54,437 nucleotides of DNA from Candidatus Accumulibacter necessarius (GCA_017302435.1 JAFLDL010000033.1:1-54437), one strand, 5' to 3'; counted from the first letter of the stretch, positions 25,701 through 33,940 are shown. Numbers and translations are program-made. Notes: generated by a model from the letters alone, not told the origin.

Positions 25701-26863
25701 TTCGTCTGATTCTCAAGCAGCTGTCTTTCGAGAGCGACTTGCAGCCGATGCCGCGCGTACTGTTGCTCGATCCCGGCATCGATGCCGCCGGCCTGACCGG
25801 CAAACCGGGGCGTGTCGAGGCGAGTGGCGAGCTGCGCACCGGCAAGGTCGATGGCGTGTTGACCGTCAAGGCGGATCGGTTGGGTGTGACGCAGAGGCCG
25901 GATCAGTGGACACTGGTCTCCGGCGATGCGCAGATCAAGCTGGCTGGGGGCGCAGTTGAGATGCTGGGTAACTTCAAGCTCGACGCCGGCTACTGGGAGC
26001 TGGCCCAGACCGGTACGCCGCGACTTTCGGACGACGTCGTGATCAAGCGGGCGAGCGCCGGGCAGGCGAAGTCTTCCCTGCCGGCCAGGCTGCTGTCTGT
26101 GAATGTGGACGCCGACCTTGGCCGCCACTTCCATTTTCGGGGCGCCGGCGTCGAGAGCCGGCTGGTCGGCGCAGTGAACATTCGCTCCGACGGAACCGGT
26201 GTGCCCCGCGCCACCGGTTCGATCCGCACCCGAGACGGCCGCTTCAATGCCTACGGGCAGAAGCTCGAAATCGAACGGGGCATACTGAACTTCCAGGGGC
26301 TGATCGACAATCCCGGCCTCAACATCCGGGCCGTTCGCGCCAATTTGCCGGTCGAGGCCGGTGTCGAGGTGACCGGGACAGCCAGGCGGCCGGTCGTCCG
26401 CCTGGTTTCCGACCCGGAGGTGCCGGATGCCGAGAAGCTCTCCTGGCTGGTGCTCGGGCATGCGCCGGACCAAACGGGTGGGCAGGAGTCGGCAGTGCTG
26501 CTGGCTGCGGCGCAGGCGATCCTTGGCGGGCAGGATGGCGGGCCGCTCAAGGCCATACAGCGCGGTCTCGGTATCGACGAGTTCGGGGTCAGCAGCGGTA
26601 CGCTCGATGGCTCGGGCGAACGGCAGACGAGTCGTATCGCCAGTACCACCGGTTTTGGCGCCAGCGACACGACGAGCGATCAGATCGTCAGCGTTGGCAA
26701 GCGTTTGTCGTCGACGGTGTTGATCAGCTACGACCAGTCGCTCATCAACGTCGGCCGCGTCGTCAAGCTGACTGTCAACCTCAGCCGCAATCTCTCGCTC
26801 ATCGGTCGCGCCGGTACCGACACCGGGCTGGACCTGCTCTGGAACTATCGCTTCGGGCGCTAG
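22793..26863 (+). CDS. tamB: Translocation and assembly module TamB (AsmA/DUF490 family)
   Basis: A 1356-residue protein. One N-terminal membrane anchor (WLAPLAALLMLFAGAGWLFG, about residues 37-56) follows a proline-rich cytoplasmic leader. The long repetitive beta-helical periplasmic part is typical of bridge-like lipid-transfer proteins. The C-terminal DUF490 domain contains GAVNIRSDGTGVPRATGSIRT, PEVPDAEKLSWLVLGHAP and the closing LSRNLSLIGRAGTDTGLDLLW. It partners with TamA in the same operon. Start: a TTG at 22793 overlaps the tamA TGA; an ATG at 22817 (MTPDTT) is the alternative, and neither has a strong Shine-Dalgarno. The 3' end shares the palindrome CTAG with the stop of the opposing sua5 gene. 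Confidence 0.92.
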   Translation: MNNDELPAMTPDTTAPMPPAPTPTPPPVRSSLRHWRWLAPLAALLMLFAGAGWLFGSEAGLRLSCRIIERLAAGQLTLEEPAGTLGGSFFLPAVHWRSETLDVQIEALQLDWRPRELLRGRLAVSRIAAASLRVSNVSSTEPVLLPDSLALPLAVEIEQLQLGRLEVGDHAYPDGEAATVAESLAAQLVSDGALHRLLELRARVAGLVVSGEASLGAERPFALVAKADIEGQAGGRRLVFDLAADGRLEELSLVGSARPLEAAAGDRFAGGVVARIAPFAAQPVVEAAAELTGVDPRAWIAGAPQAEFDLRAELRPLGESAAALGGRLQLVNRRPGAVDRQLVPIESVTAGLNLSDLELELADLDVRLSGGGRLQGSGSLRDAELVLRLAVTALDASALDSGLRRTQLAGPLRARIGLNSQQLEGKLRDPRFAIEGKLAIDPAEVTVETLQLSSGDAQLMASGKVALVDTGQFTVAGSLKDFDPSRFAKLPAARLNAEFDAQGSRQPQLALGLRFQLRNSRLGGEALAGRGEIDLAGERLRKADIELAAAGNQLSAKGAFGAPGDRLTVSIAAPKLDLLGVAGDLAGVVVVGGGLKTLQLSADLHSTRLAAAGIGQLRALDLQAELGDGSQGALVGKLRLAGLDLPGGETVAHDLQLDAQGVRSKHSLRGQLALPGKRGLRLLLEGGLTAQAAGLSWAGTLSELTLSSVVDAQRPFISLASAMPLQVAAAGVSAGPADLVGAGWSARLEQSRYAQGRWQTAGSLRSLPVVALLAEFPEWSSAVSATAKDNGDTLRLNGDWDIGSADRSATPAKGARVALPGGRVRLWRESGDLSIGGLPLGLEEGSLSLLARAGRLEGQLRLQGKRLGEVDGELSAASSASAWIDRLAPWRGRIRLNAPDLAWAGPLLGQGWQVGGRLAGEMLLAGTPALPRLTGEWRGDGLALRALDLGMRLERGKLLLQLSGEADGDVRLILKQLSFESDLQPMPRVLLLDPGIDAAGLTGKPGRVEASGELRTGKVDGVLTVKADRLGVTQRPDQWTLVSGDAQIKLAGGAVEMLGNFKLDAGYWELAQTGTPRLSDDVVIKRASAGQAKSSLPARLLSVNVDADLGRHFHFRGAGVESRLVGAVNIRSDGTGVPRATGSIRTRDGRFNAYGQKLEIERGILNFQGLIDNPGLNIRAVRANLPVEAGVEVTGTARRPVVRLVSDPEVPDAEKLSWLVLGHAPDQTGGQESAVLLAAAQAILGGQDGGPLKAIQRGLGIDEFGVSSGTLDGSGERQTSRIASTTGFGASDTTSDQIVSVGKRLSSTVLISYDQSLINVGRVVKLTVNLSRNLSLIGRAGTDTGLDLLWNYRFGR

Positions 26864-27897
26864 CTCTGCAGGTCCGTCCCCCGGTCGGCACCGCAGGCCG
26901 CTCGGCGCAGGCGGTCGGTGACCGCTGCCCAGGCCGGCGTGGCGGGAATCTCCTCGACGAGGATCAGGTCGGTCGCCGCCTGGTCCAGTTCGCGCAGGGC
27001 GGCATACAGCCCGCTGGCGTAGCCACGTGGATCGCCCGGCAGGCGGCGCAGATCAGGCGATGCGCCTTGATCCGGCAGCTGGCTGTAGCACAGTACGGCG
27101 CAGCGGTGACCTGCCTGGCGAAGCCTGGCGATGACTTCGGCAAGGCGCCCGGGGGGCACCAGGCGCAGTGGCGTCGTCGGCGCGTAGTGCGCGGCCAGCG
27201 AACCTGAAACCCGCGGCGTGCGGTCGCCCGGTTGCCGATCGGCGATCTCCGGCAGCACCCCGATGACGGTCGCGATCTGCTCGCAGGTGATCCGGCCGGG
27301 GCGCAGCAGACGTGGCGGCAGGGCGCTGCCCGGCGTCAGATCGAGGATCGTCGACTCGATGCCGACCGGGCAGCGGCCGCCGTCGAGGATCAGCTTCACT
27401 GCGTCACCGAGCTCGTCGCGCACGTGTGCGGCTTCGGTCGGACTGATCCGGCCGAAGCGGTTGGCCGATGGGGCGGCAACGCCGCACATGCCGGCCAGGC
27501 CGCCGCCGGCGCGGGCATAGGCGCGCAGCAGATCGAGCGCCAGCGGATGCGCCGGCACGCGCAGGCCGACACTGTCCTGGCCGCCGGTGACGGCACCCGG
27601 CACGGCCGCGGCCCGCTTGAGGATCAGGGTCAGCGGGCCGGGCCAGAAGGCCTCGGCAAGTTCCCAGGCGACGGCAGGAATTTCCCGCGCCCAGCGCTCG
27701 AGATAGCTGTCGGCGGGAAGATGGACGATCAGTGGATGATCGGCAGGTCGTCCCTTGGCGGTGAAGATCCTGGCGACGGCCGCGGGATTCGCGGCGTCGG
27801 CACCGAGGCCGTAGACCGTCTCGGTCGGAAAGGCGACCAGTTCGCCGGCCTGCAGCAGTGCGACCGCCCGATCGATCGCGTCCAGCTCAGGCGGCAT
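26860..27897 (-). CDS. sua5: L-threonylcarbamoyladenylate synthase (Sua5/YrdC/YwlC family)
   Basis: A 345-residue enzyme making threonylcarbamoyl-AMP from threonine, bicarbonate and ATP for the t6A37 modification of tRNA. The YrdC domain has PTETVYGLGADAANPAAVARI and KGRPADHPLIVHL (substrate KxR motif), then APSANRFGRISPT. The C-terminal extension (PLRLVPPGRLAEVIARL, about 230-345) marks the long Sua5 form rather than the short TsaC form. The start overlaps the purK end by 11 bases, so it is the last gene of the folD-purE-purK-sua5 operon. The stop codon overlaps that of tamB on the other strand. Confidence 0.93.
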   Translation of the reverse strand: MPPELDAIDRAVALLQAGELVAFPTETVYGLGADAANPAAVARIFTAKGRPADHPLIVHLPADSYLERWAREIPAVAWELAEAFWPGPLTLILKRAAAVPGAVTGGQDSVGLRVPAHPLALDLLRAYARAGGGLAGMCGVAAPSANRFGRISPTEAAHVRDELGDAVKLILDGGRCPVGIESTILDLTPGSALPPRLLRPGRITCEQIATVIGVLPEIADRQPGDRTPRVSGSLAAHYAPTTPLRLVPPGRLAEVIARLRQAGHRCAVLCYSQLPDQGASPDLRRLPGDPRGYASGLYAALRELDQAATDLILVEEIPATPAWAAVTDRLRRAACGADRGTDLQS

Positions 27898-29044
27898 CGA
27901 CGATTCCGATCGCGGCGCGTGCGGTCATCGCGACCTGCCGGGCATTTTCCGGGTCGGCATCGAGCACGGTGAAATGTCCCATCTTGCGGCCGGGTCGGGC
28001 GTGATGCTTGCCGTAAAGGTGCAGCTTGAGGTTGGCAAAGGCATGCAGCTTCGACCAGTCCGGCTCGCGGTAGTGGTCGCCGGCGGGGGTTGTTTCGTAC
28101 CACAGGTCACCGAGCAGGTTGACCATGGCCGCCGTTGAGTGCGCCCGCGCCTCGCCCAGCGGCAGGCCGCACAGGGCACGTACCTGCTGCTCATACTGGC
28201 TGGTGATGCAGGCGTCGATGGTGTAGTGGCCACTGTTATGCGGCCGCGGGGCCATTTCGTTGATCACCAGTTTGCCGTGCACGACGAAGAACTCGACGGC
28301 CAGGGTGCCGATATAGCCGAGGCGATCGGCGATCCTGCCGGCGAGCCCGGCGGCCTCGTCGTGCAGTTCCGCCGCCACACGCGCCGGTACCAGGGAGACG
28401 TCGAGGATCCCCTTGCGGTGGCTGTTCTCGGCGGTCGGAAAGCTCTCGATGCTGCCCGTTTCGTCGCGCGCCAGGACCACCGAGACTTCGCAGTCGAGCG
28501 CGAGCTTCTGCTCGAGGACACAGGTCTCACCCTTGAACTGCTGGAAAGCGGCGACCGCCGCGTCGCGATTGACCACGACCGCTTGACCCTTACCGTCGTA
28601 GCCGAAGCGGGCGACCTTCAGGATGCCGGGAAAAAGCCGGTCGTCGGCCTCGCGCAGGTCGTGTTCATGGTGGACTGCGGCGAAGCCGGCATGTGGCAGG
28701 CCATTGTCGCGCAGGAAGTTCTTTTCGGCGATGCGGTTCTGGCAAACGCTGACCGCTGCTGCTGACGGCCGCACGAGAACGAACTTGTTCAGATAGTCGA
28801 GGGTGCCGGCGGGCACATTCTCGAACTCGGTGGTAATCGCCGCGCAACCCTGCGCCAGCTCGTCAAGCGCCGCGTAATCATCGTAAGCGGCGAGCAGGTG
28901 GCGGTCGGCGATCAGTGCGGCAGGACTGTGCGGGTCAGGGTCGAGGACCCAGACGTGGTAGCCCATCTCGTGCGCTGCCGCGACGAAGAAGCGGCCGAGC
29001 TGACCGCCACCGAGCATGCCGAGGGTTGCAGGAGGAAGAATCAT
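27887..29044 (-). CDS. purK: N5-carboxyaminoimidazole ribonucleotide synthase
   Basis: A 385-residue ATP-grasp enzyme converting AIR, bicarbonate and ATP to N5-CAIR in purine synthesis. The N-terminal LGMLGGGQLGRFFVAAAHEMG and HLLAAYDDYAAL are PurK features. The ATP-grasp core has ILKVARFGYDGKGQAVV, and VINEMAPRPHNSGHYTIDAC gives the metal and substrate loop near residue 265. It feeds PurE, whose gene lies 42 bases upstream, and overlaps sua5 downstream. Confidence 0.95.
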   Translation of the reverse strand: MILPPATLGMLGGGQLGRFFVAAAHEMGYHVWVLDPDPHSPAALIADRHLLAAYDDYAALDELAQGCAAITTEFENVPAGTLDYLNKFVLVRPSAAAVSVCQNRIAEKNFLRDNGLPHAGFAAVHHEHDLREADDRLFPGILKVARFGYDGKGQAVVVNRDAAVAAFQQFKGETCVLEQKLALDCEVSVVLARDETGSIESFPTAENSHRKGILDVSLVPARVAAELHDEAAGLAGRIADRLGYIGTLAVEFFVVHGKLVINEMAPRPHNSGHYTIDACITSQYEQQVRALCGLPLGEARAHSTAAMVNLLGDLWYETTPAGDHYREPDWSKLHAFANLKLHLYGKHHARPGRKMGHFTVLDADPENARQVAMTARAAIGIVDAA

Positions 29045-29086
29045 GGGGCATGGTTGTGGTCGGGACGGCCGTTGACGGAAACCCGG

Positions 29087-29584
29087 TCACACCTCCGGCA
29101 GCTTCATGGCCATCACCTTCTCCGACTGTGCCCGGCGAAAGTCGTCGAGACGCCGGGCGAGTGCGGCATCTCCGGTGGCCAGCATGGCGACGGCAAACAG
29201 AGCCGCGTTGGCCGCCCCGGCTTCGCCGATGGCGAAAGTGGCGACCGGAATTCCTTTCGGCATCTGCACGATCGAGAGCAGCGAATCCTGGCCGGACAGC
29301 GCTTTCGACTGCACGGGTACGCCAAGGACCGGAACAATGGTCTTGGCGGCCAGCATTCCCGGCAGATGCGCCGCGCCGCCGGCACCGGCGATGATCGCCT
29401 TCAGCCCTCGCTGGGCCGCCGCTTCGGCGTATTCGAAAAGCAGGTCGGGGGTGCGATGCGCCGACACGACACGCGCCTCGAAAGGCACGCCGAAGTCCTT
29501 GAGCATCACCGCCGCCGCCTGCATCGTCGGCCAGTCGGAATCGGAACCCATCACCACGCCGACCAACGGAGCCCGGTGCGGCAT
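29087..29584 (-). CDS. purE: N5-carboxyaminoimidazole ribonucleotide mutase
   Basis: A 165-residue class I PurE that moves the carboxylate of N5-CAIR to C4 to give CAIR. The active-site loop [16 protein letters not shown] and the [10 protein letters not shown] catalytic histidine are present, along with [16 protein letters not shown] and [16 protein letters not shown]. The protein forms octamers. Its start overlaps the folD stop by one base (TGATG at 29582-29586), so it is coupled to folD. Confidence 0.96.
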   Translation of the reverse strand: MPHRAPLVGVVMGSDSDWPTMQAAAVMLKDFGVPFEARVVSAHRTPDLLFEYAEAAAQRGLKAIIAGAGGAAHLPGMLAAKTIVPVLGVPVQSKALSGQDSLLSIVQMPKGIPVATFAIGEAGAANAALFAVAMLATGDAALARRLDDFRRAQSEKVMAMKLPEV

Positions 29585-30438
29585 CAGCGGGCCTCCCTTT
29601 CAGCGGCTTCGAGGGTGTTGGCGAGCAACATGGTGATGGTCATCGGCCCGACGCCGCCGGGTACCGGTGTGATCGCCGAGGCGACTTCGCTGACCGCTGC
29701 GAAATCGACATCGCCGCAGAGTTTGCCATCGGGCAGGCGGTTGATGCCGACGTCGATGACCACGGCGCCCGGCTTGACCATCTCGGCGGTGACGAAGCGC
29801 GCCTTGCCAAGCGCGGCGACGAGGATGTCGGCACGGCGCGTGTGGAAGGCCAGGTCGCGGGTCTGCGAATGGCAGATGGTGACTGTTGCACTGGCCTGCA
29901 TCAGCAGCATCGCCATCGGCTTGCCAACGATGTTCGAGCGCCCGAGGATCACCGCTTCCTTGCCTTTGAGGTCGATCCCCGCTTCGGCCAGGAACTTCAT
30001 GACGCCGTAAGGCGTACAGGGGATGAAGCGCGGATGGCCCTGCATCAGGGCACCCACGTTCTCGGCGTGAAAACCGTCCACATCCTTCTCCGGGGCAATC
30101 GCCTTGAGGACCGCATCGCTGTCAAAGTGTTTCGGCAGCGGCAACTGAACCAGGATGCCGTGTATTTTGGGGTCGGCATTGAGTTCGGCGATCCGGTCGA
30201 AGACCAGCTGCGCTTCGACATCGGCCGTATAGCTGATCTTCTCGGAGTGGAAACCGGCCTGCGCACAGGCGTTCACCTTGTTGCGCACATAGACCTGAGA
30301 GGCCGGGTCTTCGCCGACCAGGATCACGGCCAGGCCGGGGCGGGTGCCGCGGCTGGCCAGCAGCGCTTCGGCACGCGTCTTGAAGTCGGCGCGCAGCTTT
30401 TGCGCCAGCGCGTTGCCATCGAGGATTTTTGCCGTCAT
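29584..30438 (-). CDS. folD: Bifunctional methylenetetrahydrofolate dehydrogenase/methenyltetrahydrofolate cyclohydrolase
   Basis: A 284-residue NADP-dependent enzyme interconverting methylene-, methenyl- and formyl-tetrahydrofolate, the one-carbon supply for purine synthesis. The catalytic lysine lies in [16 protein letters not shown] (about residue 54). [41 protein letters not shown] and the dinucleotide loop [17 protein letters not shown] are all present. AGGAAG precedes the ATG. It leads the folD-purE-purK-sua5 operon and borders the accessory island that begins at about 30.44 kb. Confidence 0.96.
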   Translation of the reverse strand: MTAKILDGNALAQKLRADFKTRAEALLASRGTRPGLAVILVGEDPASQVYVRNKVNACAQAGFHSEKISYTADVEAQLVFDRIAELNADPKIHGILVQLPLPKHFDSDAVLKAIAPEKDVDGFHAENVGALMQGHPRFIPCTPYGVMKFLAEAGIDLKGKEAVILGRSNIVGKPMAMLLMQASATVTICHSQTRDLAFHTRRADILVAALGKARFVTAEMVKPGAVVIDVGINRLPDGKLCGDVDFAAVSEVASAITPVPGGVGPMTITMLLANTLEAAEREAR

Positions 30439-30548
30439 CTTGGATCTTCCTGGAGTGCCTTGAGGGCGAGCGGGAAACAGGCAACGCGTGTGCGCCCGGG
30501 CTGCCCATCAATCAGCAGAAGGCCAGCATTCTAGCGCAAATCGGATAG

Positions 30549-30782
30549 CCGGATCAGGCACACTGCTGTCCGGGGCCAGGCGCGCCGCATGCGGTGTGCT
30601 CCCGGTTGACGGCGCTGCGCCTGCACGAGCAGACCTCGCAGGCGCCGTTCGAGGTCTGGATCGCCATCGGCCGCATGGAGCACCCGCCGCCGTTGGACTA
30701 CCCGTCGCTGCGCATCGTACGAATTTCGCCAGCGGCACTTGCGGCAGGAATGGAGACCAGCCAGCAGGGAAGTGCGCCTTAG
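30549..30782 (+). pseudogene. Fragment of an AbiEi-type antitoxin
   Basis: A stop-free stretch reading LTALRLHEQTSQAPFEVWIA, then PPPLDYPSLRIVRISPAAL and AGMETSQQG. This follows the central part of the type IV AbiEi antitoxin / transcriptional regulator family (the SALxxHELTTQxPxEVWxAI region). The N-terminal winged helix and everything after the GVE-like segment are missing, and no AbiEii toxin follows. It is the first of several broken genes in the island. Family identity is by pattern only. Confidence 0.55.
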
Positions 30783-31478
30783 CGTGTGATCAGCGCAACC
30801 AAGACGGAGGCCGGCGGCAAAGTGTCACGCCGAAAGGGCAGACGGGTCATCGCCGCTTCGCGCGTCCATGCTCGCGGAAGTCGGAAGATTCTCTTGACGC
30901 GGCGGGTCGCGAGGCAGGACCGCCTCCAGCCAGTGAGGTCGAGTCGCCTGTTGCTGTTCGCGCAGCAGATGGTTCGCCATGAACTACTCCGGTTTGCGTA
31001 CTGCATTGCTGTTGGCGGCACTCCGACGAACTGCGCTCCGTCCCTTGTCGAGCAGCGCGGTGCACTCGAACGAGCTGCCTTCAGCGCCTGCCAGCGCCTT
31101 GGTGAGTGCCTCTGTGACTCGGCGCGCGGCTGCACGGTACCCGGTGTTGGCATCAACGGTCGGATAAAACGGGAAGGAGTCGTTCAGATGTTTCAGGCCA
31201 TGGGCAGCCACCGACCCAGAGCAGACGGTGGGGCTCTTGAAGGCGGCCGTTGCTCGCAACCGCCCGCGACGCGAAAGCCGCCGTTCGATTTCCAGCAGTG
31301 CTATTCTTGCCTGACGGGCAGCTTTGCAGGAGGAGCGGCCAGTGTGTGCGGGATGGGGTCCGTCGGCAACCGGCCACAAGCGGCCTGTCGAAGTGGGAAT
31401 TCAACCCAATTTTGAATGGCGGGTAGCGGGCCGATACCTGTCAAAGACGATGCCGAACTGGGAGCGCGCAAAAACCTC
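30783..31478. other. Degenerate intergenic DNA in the accessory island
   Basis: Nearly 700 bases with only low-quality frames. The best-looking minus-strand stretch is around 30990-31160 (ARRVTEALTKALAGAEGSS) but it has no start signal or recognisable family. A copy of the island's intergenic repeat occupies 31151-31380. No promoter or RNA gene could be supported. Confidence 0.4.
31151..31380 (-). repeat. Intergenic repeat, copy A
   Basis: Read on the minus strand this contains two blocks that recur nearby. Block 1 (31380-31325) includes GGTTGCCGACGGACCCCATC and matches 34080-34140. Block 2 (31230-31151) includes GGGTCGGTGGCTGCCC, CATCTGAACGACT and CCGTTGATGC and matches 32883-32958 on the opposite strand. 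By eye, identity is about two thirds over 75 bases. There are no terminal inverted repeats and no open frame. Confidence 0.5.
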
Positions 31479-31907
31479 TTAGCCAGGCACGAATACTGCC
31501 GGACTGATGTTGAAGAACTTGGCCAGTTTCCCAGCCAGGGTCGCGCTGATCTTTCGCTTGCCGGAGAGAATTGCCGAAAGGTTGCTCTGTGGGACGATTT
31601 CCGCGAGATCGCCTTGCTTCAGGCCGCGCAATTCGATCAGGTAGCGCAGAACCTCATTGGGCTCGGAAGCTTCGATGGCGAAGTGGTTGGTGTCATAGTC
31701 GGCCACCAGTTCGCTGACGAGATCAAGAAGCCCTGACAAAGCGTGATCCTCCTGGTCGCCGATCATGTCCAGCAAACAGTTCATCAGCGAAACCGTACGG
31801 TCATACTCTTCATCAGTACGAATCGGACGCAGATGGGCGATGCGATCAAACGCAGCCCAAGTCTTTTGCAGGGCCTTGATGTCCAGAGTAGCAGTAGCCG
31901 TTGTCAT
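31479..31907 (-). CDS. higA: HigA-type antitoxin
   Basis: A 142-residue antitoxin that neutralises the HigB RNase and represses the operon. The N-terminal half (DEEYDRTVSLMNCLLDMIGD) is the YgjM/HigA-specific region. The C-terminal helix-turn-helix is ELRGLKQGDLAEIVPQSNLS followed by AILSGKRKISATLAGKLAKF. The ATG at 31907 lies two bases after the HigB stop; the longer frame upstream runs into the toxin gene and is rejected. Toxin-first gene order is the usual HigBA layout. Confidence 0.87.
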   Translation of the reverse strand: MTTATATLDIKALQKTWAAFDRIAHLRPIRTDEEYDRTVSLMNCLLDMIGDQEDHALSGLLDLVSELVADYDTNHFAIEASEPNEVLRYLIELRGLKQGDLAEIVPQSNLSAILSGKRKISATLAGKLAKFFNISPAVFVPG

Positions 31908-31909
31908 GG

Positions 31910-32212
31910 TTATACCTTGCCTTTCCTGTATCGTTTGCACCAGTCGTCGTATTCCCGGTGAGTCATTACCCAACGCACGAACATCTTGCCGTCGCGGTAG
32001 CGAACGATGACAACGACCCGATAGTTATTGCCGCCGACATCGAACACGGTATAAGGCGGAACATAATCCGCACTGCCAAAGCTCTGCCGCAGATCAGCAA
32101 AGTCGGCAAAGCGTGAATTCTCGGCAACGGTGTGCCAGTTGCGCAAAGACTGCTCGGCTTCAGGATGCCTGTGCCAGAAGTCACGCAGCATCTTTAGTGA
32201 AATGATGTGCAT
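31910..32212 (-). CDS. higB: HigB-type mRNA interferase toxin
   Basis: A 100-residue HigB-family toxin. Starts MHIISLKMLRDFWHRHPEAE and has LRNWHTVAENSRFADFADLR, FDVGGNNYRVVVIVRY and RWVMTHREYDDW, the normal family pattern and length. It is a RelE-fold endonuclease that cleaves mRNA on the ribosome when HigA is degraded. The promoter lies immediately upstream, and its predicted start point coincides with the ATG, so the message may be leaderless. Confidence 0.9.
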   Translation of the reverse strand: MHIISLKMLRDFWHRHPEAEQSLRNWHTVAENSRFADFADLRQSFGSADYVPPYTVFDVGGNNYRVVVIVRYRDGKMFVRWVMTHREYDDWCKRYRKGKV

Positions 32213-32247
32213 AATGCGAGTATATCCAAACGATATAATTGCGGCAA
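32213..32247 (-). promoter_or_regulatory. higBA promoter with palindromic spacer
   Basis: Minus strand: -35 TTGCCG (32247-32242), a 17-base spacer and -10 TATACT (32224-32219). The spacer includes the inverted repeat ATATC-N5-GATAT, a likely HigA operator that would block RNA polymerase. The expected start point, about 7 bases past the -10, falls at or next to the higB ATG at 32212. Confidence 0.6.
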
Positions 32248-32571
32248 GCGCAACCTCTTAACGGATTTCAGATTTGACTCCAGTCGGACCATAGCCGTCA
32301 CTAAGGCAGAGCGGCGTGAATGGCCGCTTGACCGGCCAAAGTCGAAGCCCTGAAGAAGCTAAAGCCACCCACTCATCTCGTTCAAGTCCCGCGCGTCTGA
32401 CGGTGCCTGCCGAATGACCTGTTTGCGGCAAGCGGTTCCGGCGGAATGGACCCACCGTAGTCTCCCGGCGTTCGGTTGGACAACCGGCCGCTGCGCGTCG
32501 GCGATGTGACGTCCGGAATCATCGGCAGCGCAGGGCTTGAAACTGCGTCGAAAAACGTCGGCGACGGCGTT

Positions 32572-32706
32572 TCAGCTTGGCCCTTTCCCGGCATTGATGC
32601 TGACTTCAAGCGCGGCGACGCCGGCACGCGCCACCTGAGCGTCTTCACCAGCCTTGACGCCGGAAACGCCAACCGCACCGATGACCATTGCGTCGTACAG
32701 GATGGG
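32572..32706 (-). pseudogene. C-terminal fragment of a GlcG/HbpS (DUF336) heme-binding family gene
   Basis: A minus-strand frame reading PILYDAMVIGAVGVSGVKAG, then EDAQVARAGVAALEVSINAG, ending in TGA at 32572. The GAVGVSG motif followed by the QDAxxAxAGxAAL helix is the C-terminus of the GlcG/HbpS family. The N-terminal two thirds is absent, and the frame upstream of 32706 meets a stop with no family signal. A decayed remnant. Confidence 0.6.
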
Positions 32707-33200
32707 CTAGACTCAAACGGGCCTGGGTCGACTTATTTTGATGAGATCAATACCTCCGTCCCTGTCCTGCCGGGTAACCGAAACAGCGCAGAAGTTTGTT
32801 GATCAATCTATTGGTGTGGAAGTCTAGGCCGGACGGCGGCAATGCAGCATGAAGCGGTCGGATGGCTTCTAGATGTCATGAGGCCGCTGAGGGTCGGTGG
32901 CAGCCGGTGGGCCAAAAAATCTGAACGACTGCTTCCAGTCTGATTCGGCCGTTGATGCTCGGCCTCGGCGGTTTCCCATCGAGCTGGCCGCTCCAGGACC
33001 ACAAGCGGCCACTGAGTTCTCGTGGTTTGCTGTTGGTTGGCAACTGACTCATTGCTGAAGGTTGCACCGGCAGCAGTTCGACGGCCGGTAAGCGCGGAGC
33101 ACCGGTCGCTCAGTAGCGCAATTCTCCGGCATGGCTGCGCCACCGACTGCCAATGCCCGGGGGCTGCTGATCAGCGTCGGCCTGCGTTGCGTTGCAACGA
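32707..33200. other. Non-coding DNA between remnants and the PIN toxin gene
   Basis: About 490 bases, containing repeat copy B (32883-32958) and otherwise no frame with a recognisable product on either strand. The nearby sequence down to 32260 is similar in character, with many GGCCGCTT-like patches. Confidence 0.35.
32883..32958 (+). repeat. Intergenic repeat, copy B
   Basis: Plus-strand block with GGGTCGGTGGCAGCC, AATCTGAACGACT and GGCCGTTGATGC in the same order and spacing as the minus-strand block at 31230-31151. The two copies lie inverted about 1.7 kb apart, on either side of higBA and the HbpS remnant. Confidence 0.5.
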
Positions 33201-33632
33201 TCATAGTCCCGAATGAGTGGCCCAGAACGTCGCTGGTGTGACGATCGGGTAGCGTTCAGCCATTGCCAGCAAGTCTTTGTCACCGGTAATGAGGTAGTTG
33301 GCGCCCGATGTCTTGACGGCGGCGAGCAAGGTGCCCAGGACGGGTTGATCATCGACGTCACGCAAGTCCGGTTCCAGACCTGGCAGCGGTTCGATGACTT
33401 CGGCTTGTACGGAAAGCGCATCGACCAGATCGTCCATCTCCGCCGATGTCAAGCCATGGCGGTTTGCCAGGCGGGGCTGCACGCGTCGCAACTCGTCGAG
33501 GATGTAGGAGGAAAGCAGTACGTCGACCGAACCGTGACGCCACGCCGCCAGGATCTTGCCCGGCACACTTGCCGGGTAAGCAATGCCCGACAGTAGTACG
33601 TTGGTATCGAGCACCGCCCGCAGCGTTGCCAC
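33201..33632 (-). CDS. PIN-domain toxin (COG1569 family)
   Basis: A 143-residue putative ribonuclease toxin. Acidic residues of the PIN fold are all visible: D in LRAVLDTNVLLSG, E in SYILDELRRVQPR, D in LRDVDDQPVLGTLLAAV and D in YLITGDKDLLAMAERY. The EPDLRDVDDQPVL pattern is characteristic of this PIN subfamily. It sits six bases after the Phd-type antitoxin on the same strand, in antitoxin-first order. The RNA target is unknown. Confidence 0.87.
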   Translation of the reverse strand: MATLRAVLDTNVLLSGIAYPASVPGKILAAWRHGSVDVLLSSYILDELRRVQPRLANRHGLTSAEMDDLVDALSVQAEVIEPLPGLEPDLRDVDDQPVLGTLLAAVKTSGANYLITGDKDLLAMAERYPIVTPATFWATHSGL

Positions 33633-33638
33633 GGCGGT

Positions 33639-33932
33639 TCAACGCTTGTTCGTGGATGAGCGCACCGACGACCGTTCAAGCGCGACCGCTGCCTCTATTT
33701 CGGCAAGGCCGTTCGCCTCGGGCAGATCTGCAAAACCAGCCTCGATGCGATGGCATAGAGCGTCGAAGCGACCCTGCATGCGGCGAATGCGCTCGAACAA
33801 GCGCGCGTCGACCAGCACAGCGACTGCCTTGCCATCTTTGTTGATGACGACGCTGTCGTGCCGGTACTGCACCCGATTGAGCATTTCGCCCAGGTTCTGC
33901 CTAAAGTTGACCGCGCTGGTTTCGGTAATCAC
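33639..33932 (-). CDS. Phd/YefM-type antitoxin
   Basis: A 97-residue antitoxin. N-terminal MITETSAVNFRQNLGEMLNR and the strand VVINKDGKAVAVLVDARLFE form the Phd/YefM DNA-binding fold. The C-terminal part (EIEAAVALERSSVRSSTNKR) is the expected flexible toxin-binding tail. It pairs with the PIN toxin downstream and probably autoregulates through the palindrome 22 bases upstream of its start. Confidence 0.85.
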   Translation of the reverse strand: MITETSAVNFRQNLGEMLNRVQYRHDSVVINKDGKAVAVLVDARLFERIRRMQGRFDALCHRIEAGFADLPEANGLAEIEAAVALERSSVRSSTNKR

Positions 33933-33940
33933 GGCGACCC

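Noticed and set aside
30786-31415. Plus- and minus-strand frames of 100-200 codons in the island
   Set aside because: Arginine-rich, no ribosome binding site or family signal, and overlapping the intergenic repeat.
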